A stretch of DNA of 64,000 nucleotides, taken from the NCBI GenBank assembly GCA_015143295.1, contig CM026554.1, positions 33,555,531 through 33,619,530 of the forward strand. Direction: 5' to 3'. The translations under genes were made by a program, and so were the position numbers. This stretch comes from Tetracentron sinense (lineage: Eukaryota; Streptophyta; Magnoliopsida; Trochodendrales; Trochodendraceae). The notes under the pieces were generated by a model that saw nothing but the letters and a program-made list of their open reading frames with translations, was not told the origin of the DNA and made no database searches. Positions 19,649 to 31,110 of this stretch are shown here, one piece after another; position 1 is the stretch's first letter; every line of letters begins with the position of its first letter.

Positions 19649-22372
19649 GGTCTAGGTTTGATATGCGCTTTGCACTTGTACTTTCTCCGGGAAATGATAG
19701 GAGACCATCTTTGGCATACTTCTTATCCCCTTTTCTGTAACTCGTTTACAAATCAATGAAATCTGCTAGCTAGCCCCTTAAGCCTAACAACCCTTCTTTC
19801 ATTACACCTTTTCAGGGACACCTTCTCTCGCCCTCTACGGCATTTGCTTGAACTACGTCATGACCTGATCCTACAAAGGATACGTAGGCAACCTGACAAA
19901 ATCAGGTGCCGTCACACCCACACAAAAGGAGATCACACATCCCCCAGCTTTCCCCACAGAGTCAACTCTTCCCTAGATGAGCCACACGCCTTCCCTGACT
20001 CCCCCACACAGAGCCAGATCATTCTCAGTGGAACCAAAGCCTCTCTAAAAGCCTCTTTCCACAGAGTCCAGCGGAGTAAAAATCCTCTCAAAATCCCCCA
20101 GACAAGTCGGCTTCCAGGAGTTGAAACATTTCAAAAGTCAAAGACTCCTTACAGAGACAATCTCTCTGGACTCTTTCCCCAACAAAAGAATCTTTTAGGG
20201 ACAAACTCGGCTCTCTATCCTTAGCAGAGACAACCCCTCTCACCCTCCCTGGCAGAGACAACCTCTCTCGAATTCCTCAACGGACCCAAAAAAAAAAATG
20301 CCAGGAAACCAAAGGTACAAGTTTTTAACAAACCAGAAGGTGAAATTCAACTGTATCCAAAAACCAAAACCTCCGAGGGAGTGTAAATCAACAATAGCAG
20401 GAGAAATCCTAGGGTGTCCCAAACTTTGGTCCCCCAGCCTATATTTCGTCCTACTCTAAGTCCTTCTAGATCCTCCTAGAAATTACGAGTGCAAGCGCAA
20501 TATCTCATATGTATCCCCCAGCGAAAATATCGTCTCCCAATCCCCAGAGGAGCACCATTCGGGGCAATGACGGGAGAAGATCTATTTTCCCCATCAAATG
20601 CAGATTTTTCCAGCAAAACAGAGGTTTCCTCAGTAAGTTGCGGGCATGAGTGAAAACCGGCAACGACCTCATTGCGCAAAAATCACACGATCCCCATACC
20701 TAGTCTTGCGACAATGGGCAAAAAATGGATAAAAAATCAATCAGCTTCGCAGGCATGAGGAAAATCGGCAACGGCCTCATTGCGCAAAAATTTTGCAAAC
20801 CCCATGATTGGTCATTCCAAGAGTATAAAAGGGAGAAAAGCTGAAGAGCAGTTTGACAACAGAATCCGGTAGCAGTCAATCCAGCCAGATAAATCCCCTG
20901 TAGCTGTCCCCAGCATATGGCATGGAGGAGCAGCTTCCCCTACACTGGTCTCCAACAGAGTTTAGATCCCCAACAGTGATCTATGACAATGTCATATCCC
21001 CTAGCAGATCCCCAGTAGCGGTCTACAACGGTGTCGCATTCCCCGGCGAATCTCCAGAAGAAGCTTCCTATTGCTCTCTACGTACACTCTCCCCAGTAAG
21101 AGTATAGAAGCATCCAATTTGCACCCCAGCTAGCTTCTTCCCAGCAAGAGTCTAATCTCCAGCAGTGGCAAGACAAACAGGTCTACCCATGAACATCCCC
21201 AGCGGTGACAAAACCTCCTCTAGGTCATACTCCTCTCTCTAAGAGTGAAAGACAGATTACATGATCCCCAAGCCCTGACTAAGGCAATTTCCTGGCAAAA
21301 CCAAAAGCTAGTTGAACATTCTTGCTCTTAAAATCAAAACCTTTTACACAAGTCCAAATACCTTTTATAAAATGTTTTCAAAATAGATCTTTTTGTATCC
21401 AGACTTGGTCACACCAGCCTGTACTAAGCAGACCCGGCAAGACAAGCAGAAGAAGCGACACCATGCATCCCCGCAAGTCACAATCAGCAGAGTCATGGGA
21501 AAGCATCCCCACCTTTATCCCCTGCATGACATCCCTGCATAGCATCACACCCCATGTGACCGAACTCCTCAGCATCATTCTTGATCAAAACCCCAGCGCC
21601 TCTCGGCTATTTTCAAATCATCCGGCTAGTGCCTCTTGGACATACCGCGACTCTTTTGACACCCCCGCGTATCCTCGACATCCAGTGTGCTCCTTGGCAA
21701 TCTTGCCATACCGCAACATCACCTTTTGCATGTCACCCTTTTGACACCCCCACGTGTCCTCGATATCAGATGTGCTCCTTGGCAATCTCGCTATACCGCA
21801 GCATCACCTCTTGCATGTCACTCTTTTTACACTCCCACGTGTCAACATCCGGTGTGCTCCTTAGCAATCTCGTCATACCGCAGCATTACCTTCTGCATGT
21901 CACCCTTTCGACGCTCCTGCGTGTCCTCGACATCTGGTGTGTTCCTTGAAATTCTTGTCATACCGTAGCATTACCTTCTGCATGTCACCTCTTTTGACAT
22001 CCCCGCGTGTCCTCGACATCCGGTATGCTCCTTGGCAATCTTGCCATACTGCAGCATTACCTTCTGCATGTCACCATTTCGACACCCTGTGTATTCTTGA
22101 TGCCCTATGTGTCTTCTCGGTCAACTTGATCAAATCCCTCCGGCTAGCACCTCCGGGCCATACCCTCCTCACATCCATCAATCTCCAGTGGGTAGTCTGA
22201 ACTACTCGCTCTCCTCCTGCAGTGACCATACCACTTCATTGCACTCACCATTTCTTGCATTGTATGTATGTATGTCATCATACTGCATCCCTGAGGGGTC
22301 TGAGCTCAGTGTAAAAAATAGGATGATTCCAATCTTTGCCGTTCAAATCGCCAATTTTGGGCATTCTCCAGC
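19649..22372 (+). mobile_element. Long 3' non-coding region of the Tat element
   Basis: Between integrase and the 3' LTR lie 2.7 kb without a real gene. Notable parts are a conserved phrase at about 19855-19905 (CTACGTCATGACCTGATCC...GGATACGTAGGCAACC), repeated in variant form in the LTR near 24953-24990; two 60-bp direct repeats with CGGCAACGRCCTCATTGCGCAAAAAT (about 20645 and 20745); a CCCCAGCAG-rich tract (20890-21250); and tandem 84-bp repeats further on. The open frames here come from the repeats and low complexity. Confidence 0.75.
21645..22140. repeat. 84-bp tandem repeat in the Tat 3' region
   Basis: Five to six units of 82-86 bp. Anchors GCATGTCAC occur at 21729, 21813, 21895, 21980 and 22066. 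Each unit contains CCTCGACATCCGGTGTGCTCC and CCATACCGCAGCATTACC-like phrases. Because 84 is a multiple of 3, several open frames pass through it without being genes. Confidence 0.85.
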
Positions 22373-22385
22373 AAAGAGGGCCAGC
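22373..22385 (+). promoter_or_regulatory. Polypurine tract of the Tat element
   Basis: AAAGAGGGCCAGC directly before the TGT of the LTR. It is the probable primer site for plus-strand synthesis. Confidence 0.6.
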
Positions 22386-22439
22386 TGTAAGCACCCAATT
22401 TTTACACCCCCGTCTAACCATGGTTAAAGTCTTTTAAAC

Positions 22440-22645
22440 CATGGTTACCCCCTGAGTCAAACTCTAGAAAAACCCTAGTACCAAACCCTAACCCTAGGTA
22501 AACCCTAGCTTAACCCTAGGTAAACCCAAGCTAGACCCTAAGACTCAACCCTAGTTAAACCATAGGACTCAACCCTAGTTTAACCCTAGTCAAAACCCTA
22601 GCCCTAGGTAACCCTAGCCGAAGCCCTAGCCGAGCCCTAGAGCCC
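22440..22645. repeat. Degenerate AACCCTA-rich tract
   Basis: Many variants of AACCCTAG and TTAACCCTAGG occur in 200 bp. The motif resembles the plant telomere unit CCCTAAA but is irregular and lies inside the LTR, so it is not a telomere. Confidence 0.7.
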
Positions 22646-22753
22646 TTAGGGCTTGAACCCTAACAGTCCATGGCCTAAAGGGCCTGAAACCTTAGACTGG
22701 GCCCACAAGGCCCAAAAACACTAAGCCTAAACTCCCAAGCCTGAGTGTGTATG

Positions 22754-23279
22754 TAGGGTTGTATTCGGGCTGGGCTTGACTTGGCTTGGCCAAGCCCGGC
22801 TCGGCTTGAAGTAGCTTGATCGCGGCCCGAAGCCCGGCTCGGCCCGAAAACAGGTTCGATTGTGTGGCCCGAAGCTCGGCCCGAAAAAAAAAATTGGCTT
22901 GAAGCCCGGCTCGGCCCGAATTGATTCAAGCTCAAGCCGGGCTTGGCTTGGCTCGAGCTTGGCTTGAATCCCTTTTTTTTTAAAATAAAATTTTATATTA
23001 TTTATATATATAATAATGATATATATAAATAATATATTTTTTTTTATTTTTTAAAATAATTTTCGAGTCAAGCCGAGTTCGGGCTAAGCCGAACCTCAAT
23101 CGAGTTGGGCTTCGAGACGGGCCGAGCCGCACAGGGGTGGGCTTGAGCTTGGCTTGAATGGGTTTTCAGGCTTTTTTTTAGGCTTGGCTTGGCTTGTTCG
23201 AGCCCAAAATTTCGGGCCGATCTCGGGCCGAACTGAGCCGAGCCGCACCAACGGGCTAATCGGGCTTTGTGCAGGCCTA
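22754..23279. mobile_element. hAT-type MITE, 526 bp, with 8-bp TSD
   Basis: It starts TAGGGTTGTATTCGGGC and ends, reversed, TAGGCCTGCACAAAGCCCG. It is flanked on both sides by TGTGTATG (22746-22753 and 23280-23287). Both arms are dense in inverted GGCTCGGCCCGA phrases around a central AT-rich block (22965-23060). Non-coding. Confidence 0.8.
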
Positions 23280-23309
23280 TGTGTATGGGCCAAACCCATT
23301 CTTTTTCAA

Positions 23310-24300
23310 ATCTCATAATGTCGGTAAATCCTTTACCGACATTATCAATTTATACTGTTTCTTAGATGGCGGTAGACCATCAACCGACATTAGTTGAGTT
23401 CGAGATTGCAGACTGCAGACGCCCTGCACACTCCACCCTTCACCTCAAACTCTCCCTTTAGCCTCCCCACTTGACCTCCAGAGGGTCTAACCATATCAGA
23501 GGTCTTCTCCTTAATCCCTTTTAGGTCCCCTAGGTTTTTCCCTATAAAACCCAACATCTCCAACCGTAGCCAGTGTCTGCAAATCCCATAGGGAACCCCT
23601 ATTGCGAAAACCTCGGACCTCAGCCTTCTTTAACCCTCTAGTCATAATCCCAGGACTCTCCTGGAACTACCTCAAGCTCCCCCAGTTGCTACAGCCCATC
23701 ACTGATGCACCACCACCACCACCACCACTGTTTTAGACCCCCACCTCGGCAAAAATAGAGTACAGGGTAGGGACACTCCGTACCCCTTTTTTTTATTGCT
23801 CCATCCATCTTGTGAGCCCCTGGTCATCTCCAGGGGACATTATTTTCTTATTCTTTGTTTCCAGGTTTAGTAAAACCCAACACAGGGAGTCCCTCCACCT
23901 ACTTCATAGGTGTGGGGGACCCCTACGAGTATACCCATCTTCCCTGAGCTTTGCAGACCACCACAGATCCTCTGGGGGTCCCTCAGATCATGAGGGAACC
24001 CCTGGATATCACTGTGCATAGCCCCTTTACTGCCAATAATTTTTTTGCCTATATTCAGATTGGCGGTAAAACATTTACCACCAATATGCACTTTCAGTTA
24101 CAGTACCTTTGCACCTCTATGGGACCCACTCTAGGCATCCCCTAGGGCTCACACCAGACTCAAACTCCTCCTTGGAGTCCCCTCTGGGTCTCCATGCCTT
24201 CAGTTCACCCAGGGTTACACCCTAACCCTAGTTAACAGTAAGCAAAACCACAGTTAAAAATACTGTTTTAATGTTGGTAATCTGATTACCGACATTAACT
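23310..24300. repeat. Scattered CCGACATTA hairpins
   Basis: Short inverted phrases resemble subterminal repeats of CACTA transposons: AATGTCGGTAAATCCTTTACCGACATT (23317-23343, with the halves facing each other), CAACCGACATTA (23381), GGCGGTAAAACATTTACCACC (about 24062) and TTGGTAATCTGATTACCGACATTA (24274). No CACTA terminus was found, so membership is not shown. They lie in the LTR. Confidence 0.45.
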
Positions 24301-25230
24301 TTATTTTGATTTTAGGCTTTTGCAGGGGCCCAGGCCTGGTAGGAGGCCACTTTAGGTCCTGCCTAGCCCCCTGGGCCCACCTTGGACTTAACCATACCCT
24401 TAACTGTGGTTAAATGTGCATCCGGTTAAAATTTAACCGCGGTTAACCACCCCTTAACCCTACAAATTTTGGGAAATTAATTTTTAAAAATCCTAAAAAA
24501 TAGCTTGGACCATAAAACTGACTTTGACCATTTCCTAACCCTGGTTAGCAATCCTAACCACAGTTAGACTCCCTTAACCCCGATTAGCAACCCTAATCGC
24601 GGTTACTTTCGGTTTCCAGCCTACCGGGCTTAAAAACCAAGTCTACCGGACTTATCCTCGGCCTACAGGGCCTCCCCTTAGCCTACCGGGCTAAATCTCA
24701 CATCTCCTTAATTGTGGTTAGCAATCCTAACCATGGTTAGTTTGGCCTAACCACGGTTAGCAACCCTAACCTAGGCCAAATTCTGTCCTAGTCTACCAGA
24801 CTACCCCTAAGCCTACCGGGCTTGAATACCTTACACTTGACCCTCCTCGGTCAATCAAACCCTAGTCTACCGGACTAGTCCATGTTAGTCACCCTTGGTG
24901 CACACACACACGCCCTTAGCCTCAACACAGGCTCACGTACCAGAACTACGCTCGGTCTGATCTCACCCTGTGAGTACGTAGGCAACCCAATCCAGGTTCG
25001 ACCCCAATTAGCTTCTCCTTTCTTGGATTAGTGTTGACTTAAACACTCCGGTATTTTGAACAAGATTAATTTTATTTGGCTTATACCTGGGCAATACGAA
25101 ATCGTTATAAAACGGAAGCCTCGGGGTGCCTAACACCTTCCCTAGACTTAACTGAACCCCTTACCCTGATCTCACTCGCAGACCAAGACCTTATCCAAAC
25201 CCGGGGGACTTATCACTTCTGAAAGAATAG

Positions 25231-26008
25231 GTGGCGACTTTTAAACATAAATCAACCTTCACACACCTGTGAGGGGATAGCTCTCGTAAGTGAGAAATTT
25301 CTACGCTCACATCTACCTTTCCTAGATCAAGTCTCTTCGATTCGATAGCTTGGGAATCACTTTGTGAAGCTCGAACTTCTGAAATCGAGAATCAAGCCTC
25401 AATTTGATCTGGGAAGAACGCTTTGAGAATCACAGCTATTTCCCCTATCTTCTCTTCCAATTTCTCTCTCGTATCCAATCTCAGGGTTTGGTAAACTCTA
25501 AGCCACGAATTCCCCTTCCATTTATAGGCCAAGGGTTGCCAAAACCCTTAAAATCCCTTAGAAAATATCTCTCATAAGTCAGTTTGCTCTATTCCAGGTC
25601 GGTTAGGACGTTTATGGGTAAGATTCGTCGACAAGTGTGGGTTCTCCGATGGAATTCGTCGACAACTAAGGGTTCTGAACTTTATGTCCAAAAATGCCTG
25701 AAGCACTCGTCAACGAGCTCTTGTCCTTCAATTGAATTCGTCGACAAATTGGTGCTCTGTTTTTCCTATTGTGTTGTTTTTCCTATTTTTCCACTTTAGA
25801 TGTTTTTCTCTTCGTTCCTCAACACTTTTAAACATGCCTAAAGGGTCTTTAGATCTTTTAGCCACACAACATAACAAGGATGGTGAGGTCAAACTCACAT
25901 TATCATCTTATTAATCAAAACCAAAGGTTTTAGGTCTTTTTACCCAAAAAAAATTGTGCCAATGGCACTATTCACCAAAATAGTGAAACACAGTTTTGGG
26001 GTTCTACA
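25231..26008 (-). mobile_element. Reverse-oriented LTR fragment
   Basis: Read on the minus strand it begins TGTAGAACCCCAAAACTG at 26008, passes a GTCGAC-motif array (25750-25610), a TATAAATGG box (25518-25526) and a leader with GGTTTGGTAAACC-like sequence, and is cut off at the Tat LTR border near 25231. The order (start, palindrome array, TATA, leader) equals that of the LTR at 12233. No coding frame. Confidence 0.6.
25610..25750. repeat. Palindrome array ATTCGTCGACAA
   Basis: Three clear copies of TTCGTCGACAA (25625, 25656, 25737) plus a variant CTCGTCAACGAG (25708) occur in 140 bp. On the minus strand they lie upstream of the TATA box at 25521-25526. Confidence 0.8.
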
Positions 26009-26097
26009 TAATCGTTGTTGCAAAATGAAGATAAACTATACTTGACTATGGCACTGTGGTGGGGCCGTAGAGTTTGTAATTCAATTGGACTCACTTC

Positions 26098-26370
26098 TTA
26101 GATCATATTCGTTGAAAGTACTTTATTGAAAGTACTTTTTGAGATTGGAGATGTTCTAAGCTTCTTTATTGGTTCCCTTTGCATACTTTTCAGGTGATAC
26201 ACTCGTGGAGAGTTGACTTTGGTCATGATGTAGGGGCCTTTTGGATTGGTTTCCATCATCAGATCTTCTTGGACTAACATGGTTCCCTGAGTACCTGAGA
26301 GTCATAGTACTAGTTTCAAAGGATTTTTCGCATAGACGACGCCAATTTTTACGGGAAAAAAAATACATGA
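26098..26370 (-). pseudogene. Retrotransposon integrase C-terminal fragment
   Basis: On the minus strand the frame includes KGPYIMTKVNSPRVYHLKSM, the 'GPY...V...YHL' pattern of the Ty3/gypsy integrase tail. The part before it is in a shifted frame. There are no catalytic parts and no adjoining LTR. Low information, but the motif is specific enough for a tentative assignment. Confidence 0.55.
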
Positions 26371-26990
26371 TCTAATACCTCTGGGATCACTTGTCCGCTT
26401 TCAGTTGGCCGCAACAGTCCTTCCTCCTTGAAGTGTGATGGTCGTCCGACCTGCAAAGATGCTCAAATGATCAAGTTAGCTCTAGGTTTGATAATAGGAG
26501 GAAGGTTAGAGAAGAGAATAATAAGTTCAATAGTCAAAGGCAAGTATGAGCTTCAAGTAGGACTAAGTTCAGATCCCCTTCTTTGTTTCAATCATTCTTT
26601 TATAGATAGATCATTAGAGTTTGCCAATTGTCTTACCATTTGAATCCTCCAACAGAATAAGAATTTTACCATACACATCCGTCTGCATGGCTGAGATTGT
26701 AGGGGAAGTTTCATGTTCAATAGGAGAGTATCGTGATTTTGTGCGAGATTCTCGGGATTTGGTTGGAGCTGTTCTTCGCATGGTGGCTTGCAAATTAAAA
26801 GGACTTTGCCTCTGATCTTCCTGAAGATCAGGTCGAGACTCTGGATGTTCCTCCCCGAGCTTCATCTCAGGTCGGAGATATGAAATCCAACTCGGATATG
26901 GCTATCAGGTCGGAATATTCCTCATCGGACTCTAAAGTTTATATTTTCAATTGTTTGTGCGCAATTACTGATTTTTACCCTTCAATATAC
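26371..26990 (+). mobile_element. Tat leader fragment (empty-site relative of 12180-15080)
   Basis: Non-coding. From about 26455 it matches 12180-12232 and then, without interruption, 14601-15080. It shows what that locus looked like before the solo LTR inserted, and so it fixes the insertion point at GGAAGGTTAG|AGAA. Confidence 0.75.
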
Positions 26991-27119
26991 ATTTGGTTGT
27001 AAGAATTAGTTCATGCATGGTTTAGTAGTAAGACTTGATTCATGTATGATTTGCGTGAATGTGAAAAGAACAAGTTACAAAAATTTTAAAAATGTAAATG
27101 GAACAATTTACATGAATTT

Positions 27120-27649
27120 GCATTTAGCCACGAAACAAAAGCATTTCTAGTAACACCTTTAGAGACGTAAATAAACCGTTGCTAATAATACATACAGTTA
27201 CAACTTTACCTTTTAGCGGCAGTTTACTTTCATCGCTAAATGTCCGTTCAACGCAGTTTTTACACTTTTAAAGGCGGGGAAAAAATGTCACTAATAACAC
27301 ATTTAAAAGTATTGTCACTTTCAACGATTATTTTTTTACACTTTTAGCGCCGGAAAGAAAAACCGCCACTATTTTTTTTTTAATTGATGGAGTTGTGCTT
27401 ATGTCGTTATATCCTTTAGCAAAATGGCATTAGCGATGGACAAGTTTTCCATCGTTAAAACCTAAAAGCAACAATTTTCACTTTTAGCGATGGTTGTTTT
27501 CCATTACTAAAAATGTAATTTATTGTCGCTATAACCTTTAGCGATAATGGCATTAGCATAGGACAAGTTTTCTGTCAAAACCTTTTAGCAACAATTTCAC
27601 TCTTAACGACAGTTGTTTTCCATCGCTAAAAATGTAATTTCTTCTAGTG
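27120..27649 (-). mobile_element. CACTA (En/Spm) transposon terminus
   Basis: The right end reads, reversed, CACTAGAAGAAATTACATTT, a CACTA terminal repeat. Inward lie many direct and inverted copies of TTTTAGCGATGG/CCATCGCTAAA, the usual subterminal repeats. No opposite terminus and no transposase was found, so only about 530 bp of one end remain or can be recognised. Confidence 0.7.
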
Positions 27650-28400
27650 AGATCTCTATCTCCCTTCTTCCTCTCTTTGTTCTCCGGAAGTAAACATGTT
27701 CCTCTCCACGTTTTTATATAGTAAGAATTTCCAATATGAGTCCCACATAATGACTTGTCATACCATTCATAAATACATATCTTTGATTTATGATAAAATA
27801 GATATTCTTCATTAGTAAATTTATACTTAAGGAATAACTGTTAAAATAATAAAATGTTGCATATAATTAATTATAATACTATCATTAATCATTAAATTTA
27901 TATGTATATAATTTTTATATAACCATTCTAATTTGTTTACTGTTGAAACTTTCCCCACTTCATGTTGGTTTAGTATAAAGTGTTGATGATGGAATTTCCA
28001 GCAAGATCTTCAGACCAACCTGGAAACCTTCCAATCTAATACACTATCGATGTCACCCACATTGCCCGTGGTGACCTCATGATTCACAGGTTAGATATGT
28101 GCAAGTAGCTGCTTGTTGAAAATATGATCCTTAAGGGAGGGTGATACTTCTCTGAAATAATTATGCGAGTGATAGAATAGTAAATTTTTGTTTATAACTG
28201 TTAGTAAAATGACTATTGTGTCCTTAAATTGTCTTCGAAATATGGTTATCAAGTTTTAACCCGTGCGATTAATTTATGTTATTTTATTTTTCTAAAAACC
28301 AAGGTTAGAAGCTTTAACCCTAAGGGTTAGTGAATCATAACCACAAATAGAGTTAAAAGGGGACACTACCAGAACTATTGGTTTCACCAACTTCATTCAT
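27650..28400. other. Non-coding, no gene seen
   Basis: AT-rich. Two things are worth noting. CTAAAAACCAAGGTTAG...TAACCCTAAGGGTTAGTG (28273-28332) is a half-copy of the motif seen in the foldback family and the array at 63466. CACTACCAGAA at 28364 resembles a CACTA terminus but has no subterminal repeats behind it. Confidence 0.45.
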
Positions 28401-29097
28401 ATTTTCAGGAGGATATCGAGAAGAAAGAGAAAGAAAAGAGAACAAAAATTGGAGCAGAGAATAGGAATCAAGAACTTTCCAAGTTCTTGATCAGGCTCAC
28501 TGAGTTGAAGACGCGACATGGGCAGAAGTTCTTTAAGGCAATGAAATTCATCAGAGCAGCAGAGCAACGGCAGGGTAGAGACTGAGATGAAGAAATCCGG
28601 TTCCAGCCTCTACCTTTTATAGAAGAACAAAAGTGGGAAAGGACAGAGGTGCCCTGTAGATCCATTGTACACGTGCTCACACACAGGAGGGGGGGGGGGG
28701 GGGCACGATAGGCTTTTAAAAAGAATTCAAATTGACGTGCTAGATAGACAATCTCCACATGATGAATATACCCCTCAGATCCACCATACATCCTCAGATC
28801 CACCATACATGTATGTGTTGTCAGGGATACGATGGTGTTCTACACAAGAAAGTTTACCGTTGCATTTATCCACATGTCTCAAGCTACACAAAAGTAATGA
28901 TGAATAAAAGTGAGGGCATTAAATGAGACGCAATGGGCACTCAAGCATGGAGAATGTCTGAGGCATAGCTAGCACGACACTTCCTATTCGTGTATATTCA
29001 TGCAACTTCTCGATTTCATAGGTATTCTTCATTTATTGTATTACCTAGTGATTTATGCTGCTCTAAACTACGTTCAAAGCACTGTAAAGGGGCAAAT
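28401..29097 (-). promoter_or_regulatory. Tat antisense leader, second copy
   Basis: Related to 6291-6978. On the minus strand a TATAAAAGG box (28614-28622) could drive an antisense ORF that is no longer present. A run of about 18 G (28688-28705) interrupts the homology. It ends with a polypurine-like AAAGGGGCAAAT before the LTR. Confidence 0.5.
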
Positions 29098-29296
29098 TAT
29101 AATGGGAAAAATGGTAAAATGAGCAAGTCTTGCGAGGAAGAATACAGAATTCGTGTTCAAGTCAAGGACAGACTCGTGCCCGTTTGGAGGACGGCAAATT
29201 GTAATGGGAAAAAATGGTAAAATGAACAAGTCTTGCGAGGACGAATACGGAATTCGTGTTCAAGTCAAGGATGGACCCGTGCCCGTTTGGAGGACA
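29092..29296. repeat. 102-bp tandem duplication at an LTR start
   Basis: Two units (29092-29193, 29194-29296), each from GCAAATTRTAATGGGAAAA to CGTTTGGAGGAC. The duplication copies the PPT/LTR junction. Confidence 0.85.
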
Positions 29297-29802
29297 GAAA
29301 TCTTAGGAGGCGATCTATTATTCAAAGTACTCATGAGTTAGGTAAAGATCTCTGACTTCACATTAAATGCTGGTCATTTCGAACCGCTTTCGACTCGAAC
29401 CGGCTTGATAAGGAGTAGACATGCATTTATGATTAGGTATTTGTCTGACTTAAATGAAATAATTGAATTAGATCCATGGTCATCCATGAACATGAATGGA
29501 CATACGAATCTTAGCCTATAGATATCCAAAGAGACTCAGTGAACAAGGATCGGATTTTTCTCCCAAAACCAACCCATATTTCTCAAAGTTTAGAGCAAAG
29601 GCCCTAACTCAAACACTTCTGACCTTCATCTACACTTACTTTCTACACTTCATCTTCTTCCTATACTGACTTAAGCATTGGAGTGTCTTGACAGGGCAGA
29701 CAGCCCCTCAGCAAATGACGATCTCTATTACGACCTTCTTCCTTCTACCAGTCAATCAGATCAACACATTAGCAACGCGTGGAGCTGCCAGAAATTCCAC
29801 CA
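29098..29802 (+). mobile_element. Tat-type LTR, second copy
   Basis: It starts TATAATGGG (cf. TGTAATGGG at 6979), shares the phrase ACTCATGAGTTAG and ends around AGAAATTCCACCAC. It is the same LTR family as 6979-7570, with internal duplications. No coding part remains next to it. Confidence 0.6.
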
Positions 29803-30769
29803 CAGGAGTCAACAAGGATTCCTTGTAGAGATCTCTACAAAGGATCCCGACTCCTAGCTACACTCTCAAAATAGAGTGAGTCCAAAAAAAAGTGATGCTA
29901 GCATTATCTTTTTTTTTTTTCCAAAAGCATTAAGTATATAACCTCTAGAGAGAAACTAACATCTCCCTAGGTAAAAACTCTAATTTTAAAAATACTTTTT
30001 ATGGACTTTATCAAACACCTTAATTCTCTAATAAGCTCTAATTTCGTAATAAACTCTAATTTTCAGAGTTTCCAAATGCTCCTTAGTTTTTCCCCCTCCA
30101 AACATGGGAACCTAATTAATAAATAGCCCTTATTAATATGTTTATTGTAGCTATTTTTATCAGGATATTGGGGAATCTCATTGCTATTACTCAAACAAAC
30201 ATGAAACGTATACTTGCATATTCATTCATAGGTCGGATATGTAGTTTTTGAAATAATTGTTGGAGACTCAAATGATAGATATGCAATCATGACAACTTAT
30301 ATGTTGTTCTATATCTCTATGAATTTAAGAACTGTGGCTGACAAATGTATTTCTTTGGACCCTTTTTTTTTCTATTGTCTGTTTAGGTGCAATGAATAAT
30401 TGTAAATCTATGTAGCAATTCAAACAGAAGAGGGTAATTTATACATTCTATTTACTTTATGGAAAGATTACAAAAAATTACTGAACCTGAAGTCAAAAAA
30501 AATGAATGATTAATTTTTCCATTGACCAACCAGTCGCTCGGTTACAAACAATAATGAATACATTCAAACTATACAATTCCTTTTTTTTTCTATACAATTT
30601 TATAGGGCTATAAGGACTCAAACTATAGACATTCTCAGTAAAACATATCCAACTTATTATTATTGAAATGATTCGAACTTTTTCAAAGACTTAAAATGCA
30701 TTTTTTCCTTTGGATTCTTTCATTAACTGATATAAACATCAGTTTGTCCACCATATTTTTTCCCTAAAC
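29803..30769. other. Non-coding, no gene seen
   Basis: AT-rich with several poly(T) and poly(A) runs. I see no gene or clear element. Confidence 0.5.
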
Positions 30770-31110
30770 CCAAATATTTCGTTGTCTGGGAGAAGGTCTG
30801 TGAGCAACCTTTCAAAGGCAACGCTCTTTTGGATCAATTCAAAGAGAGGTCAACAATGGTCAGATGAATCGATTTAGGGATAATTTACGCCCAATGAGTT
30901 TTTGAATTTCCTTCTTGTATCTAGGTTTTGGCATTTCTATGAGAGCTCGGATTGGGGCCGGATTCACCTCGATTCCCCTCTCGGTCATCAAATATCCCAG
31001 AATTTGTCTGAAGTAAATATTGATGACCATTTTAATATCGTTATAGGGCCAAATCCGGCTAAAAAATGCATAGTATGCTTCTTGAAGATAGTTGAGGCCT
31101 CCCACGTGTA
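30770..31110 (-). pseudogene. Ty3/gypsy reverse transcriptase fragment
   Basis: Minus-strand frame with LGYLMTERGIEVNPAPIRAL, then MPKPRYKKEIQ and GRKLSLNRFI. This is the well-known segment after the YVDD motif (normally FLGYLVTERGIEANP...). The reading continues, with stops, into a DNEIFG-like region toward 30770. It is only about 110 codons, with no neighbouring domains. Confidence 0.75.

Larger units (their letters stand above)
22386..25230 (+). mobile_element. 3' LTR of the Tat element
   Basis: It starts TGTAAGCACCCAATTTTTAC after the PPT. It contains the phrases GAGTACGTAGGCAACCC (about 24982) and GGGGTGCCTAACACCTTCCC (about 25126), which are hallmarks of Tat LTRs. The end is placed near 25230, before GGTGGCGAC; no matching 5' LTR exists to fix it. 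A hAT-type MITE is inserted at 22754. The LTR also holds AACCCTA-rich sequence and hairpins with CCGACATTA. Confidence 0.7.

Noticed and set aside
21322-22427. Overlapping open frames of 90-140 codons on the plus strand
   Set aside because: They cross the 84-bp tandem repeat, whose period is a multiple of three; the frames are a by-product of the repeat.
22440-22645. Interstitial telomere
   Set aside because: The units are irregular and mixed with TTAACC and CTAGG, and lie within an LTR; there is no tandem CCCTAAA.
22675-23316. Minus-strand frames rich in Ala, Arg and Pro (82-86 codons)
   Set aside because: They are translations of the GC-rich rims of the hAT MITE at 22754.
28364-28374. CACTACCAGAA as a second CACTA terminus matching 27649
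   Set aside because: It lies outside the repeat-rich segment on the wrong side and orientation, and no subterminal repeats follow.
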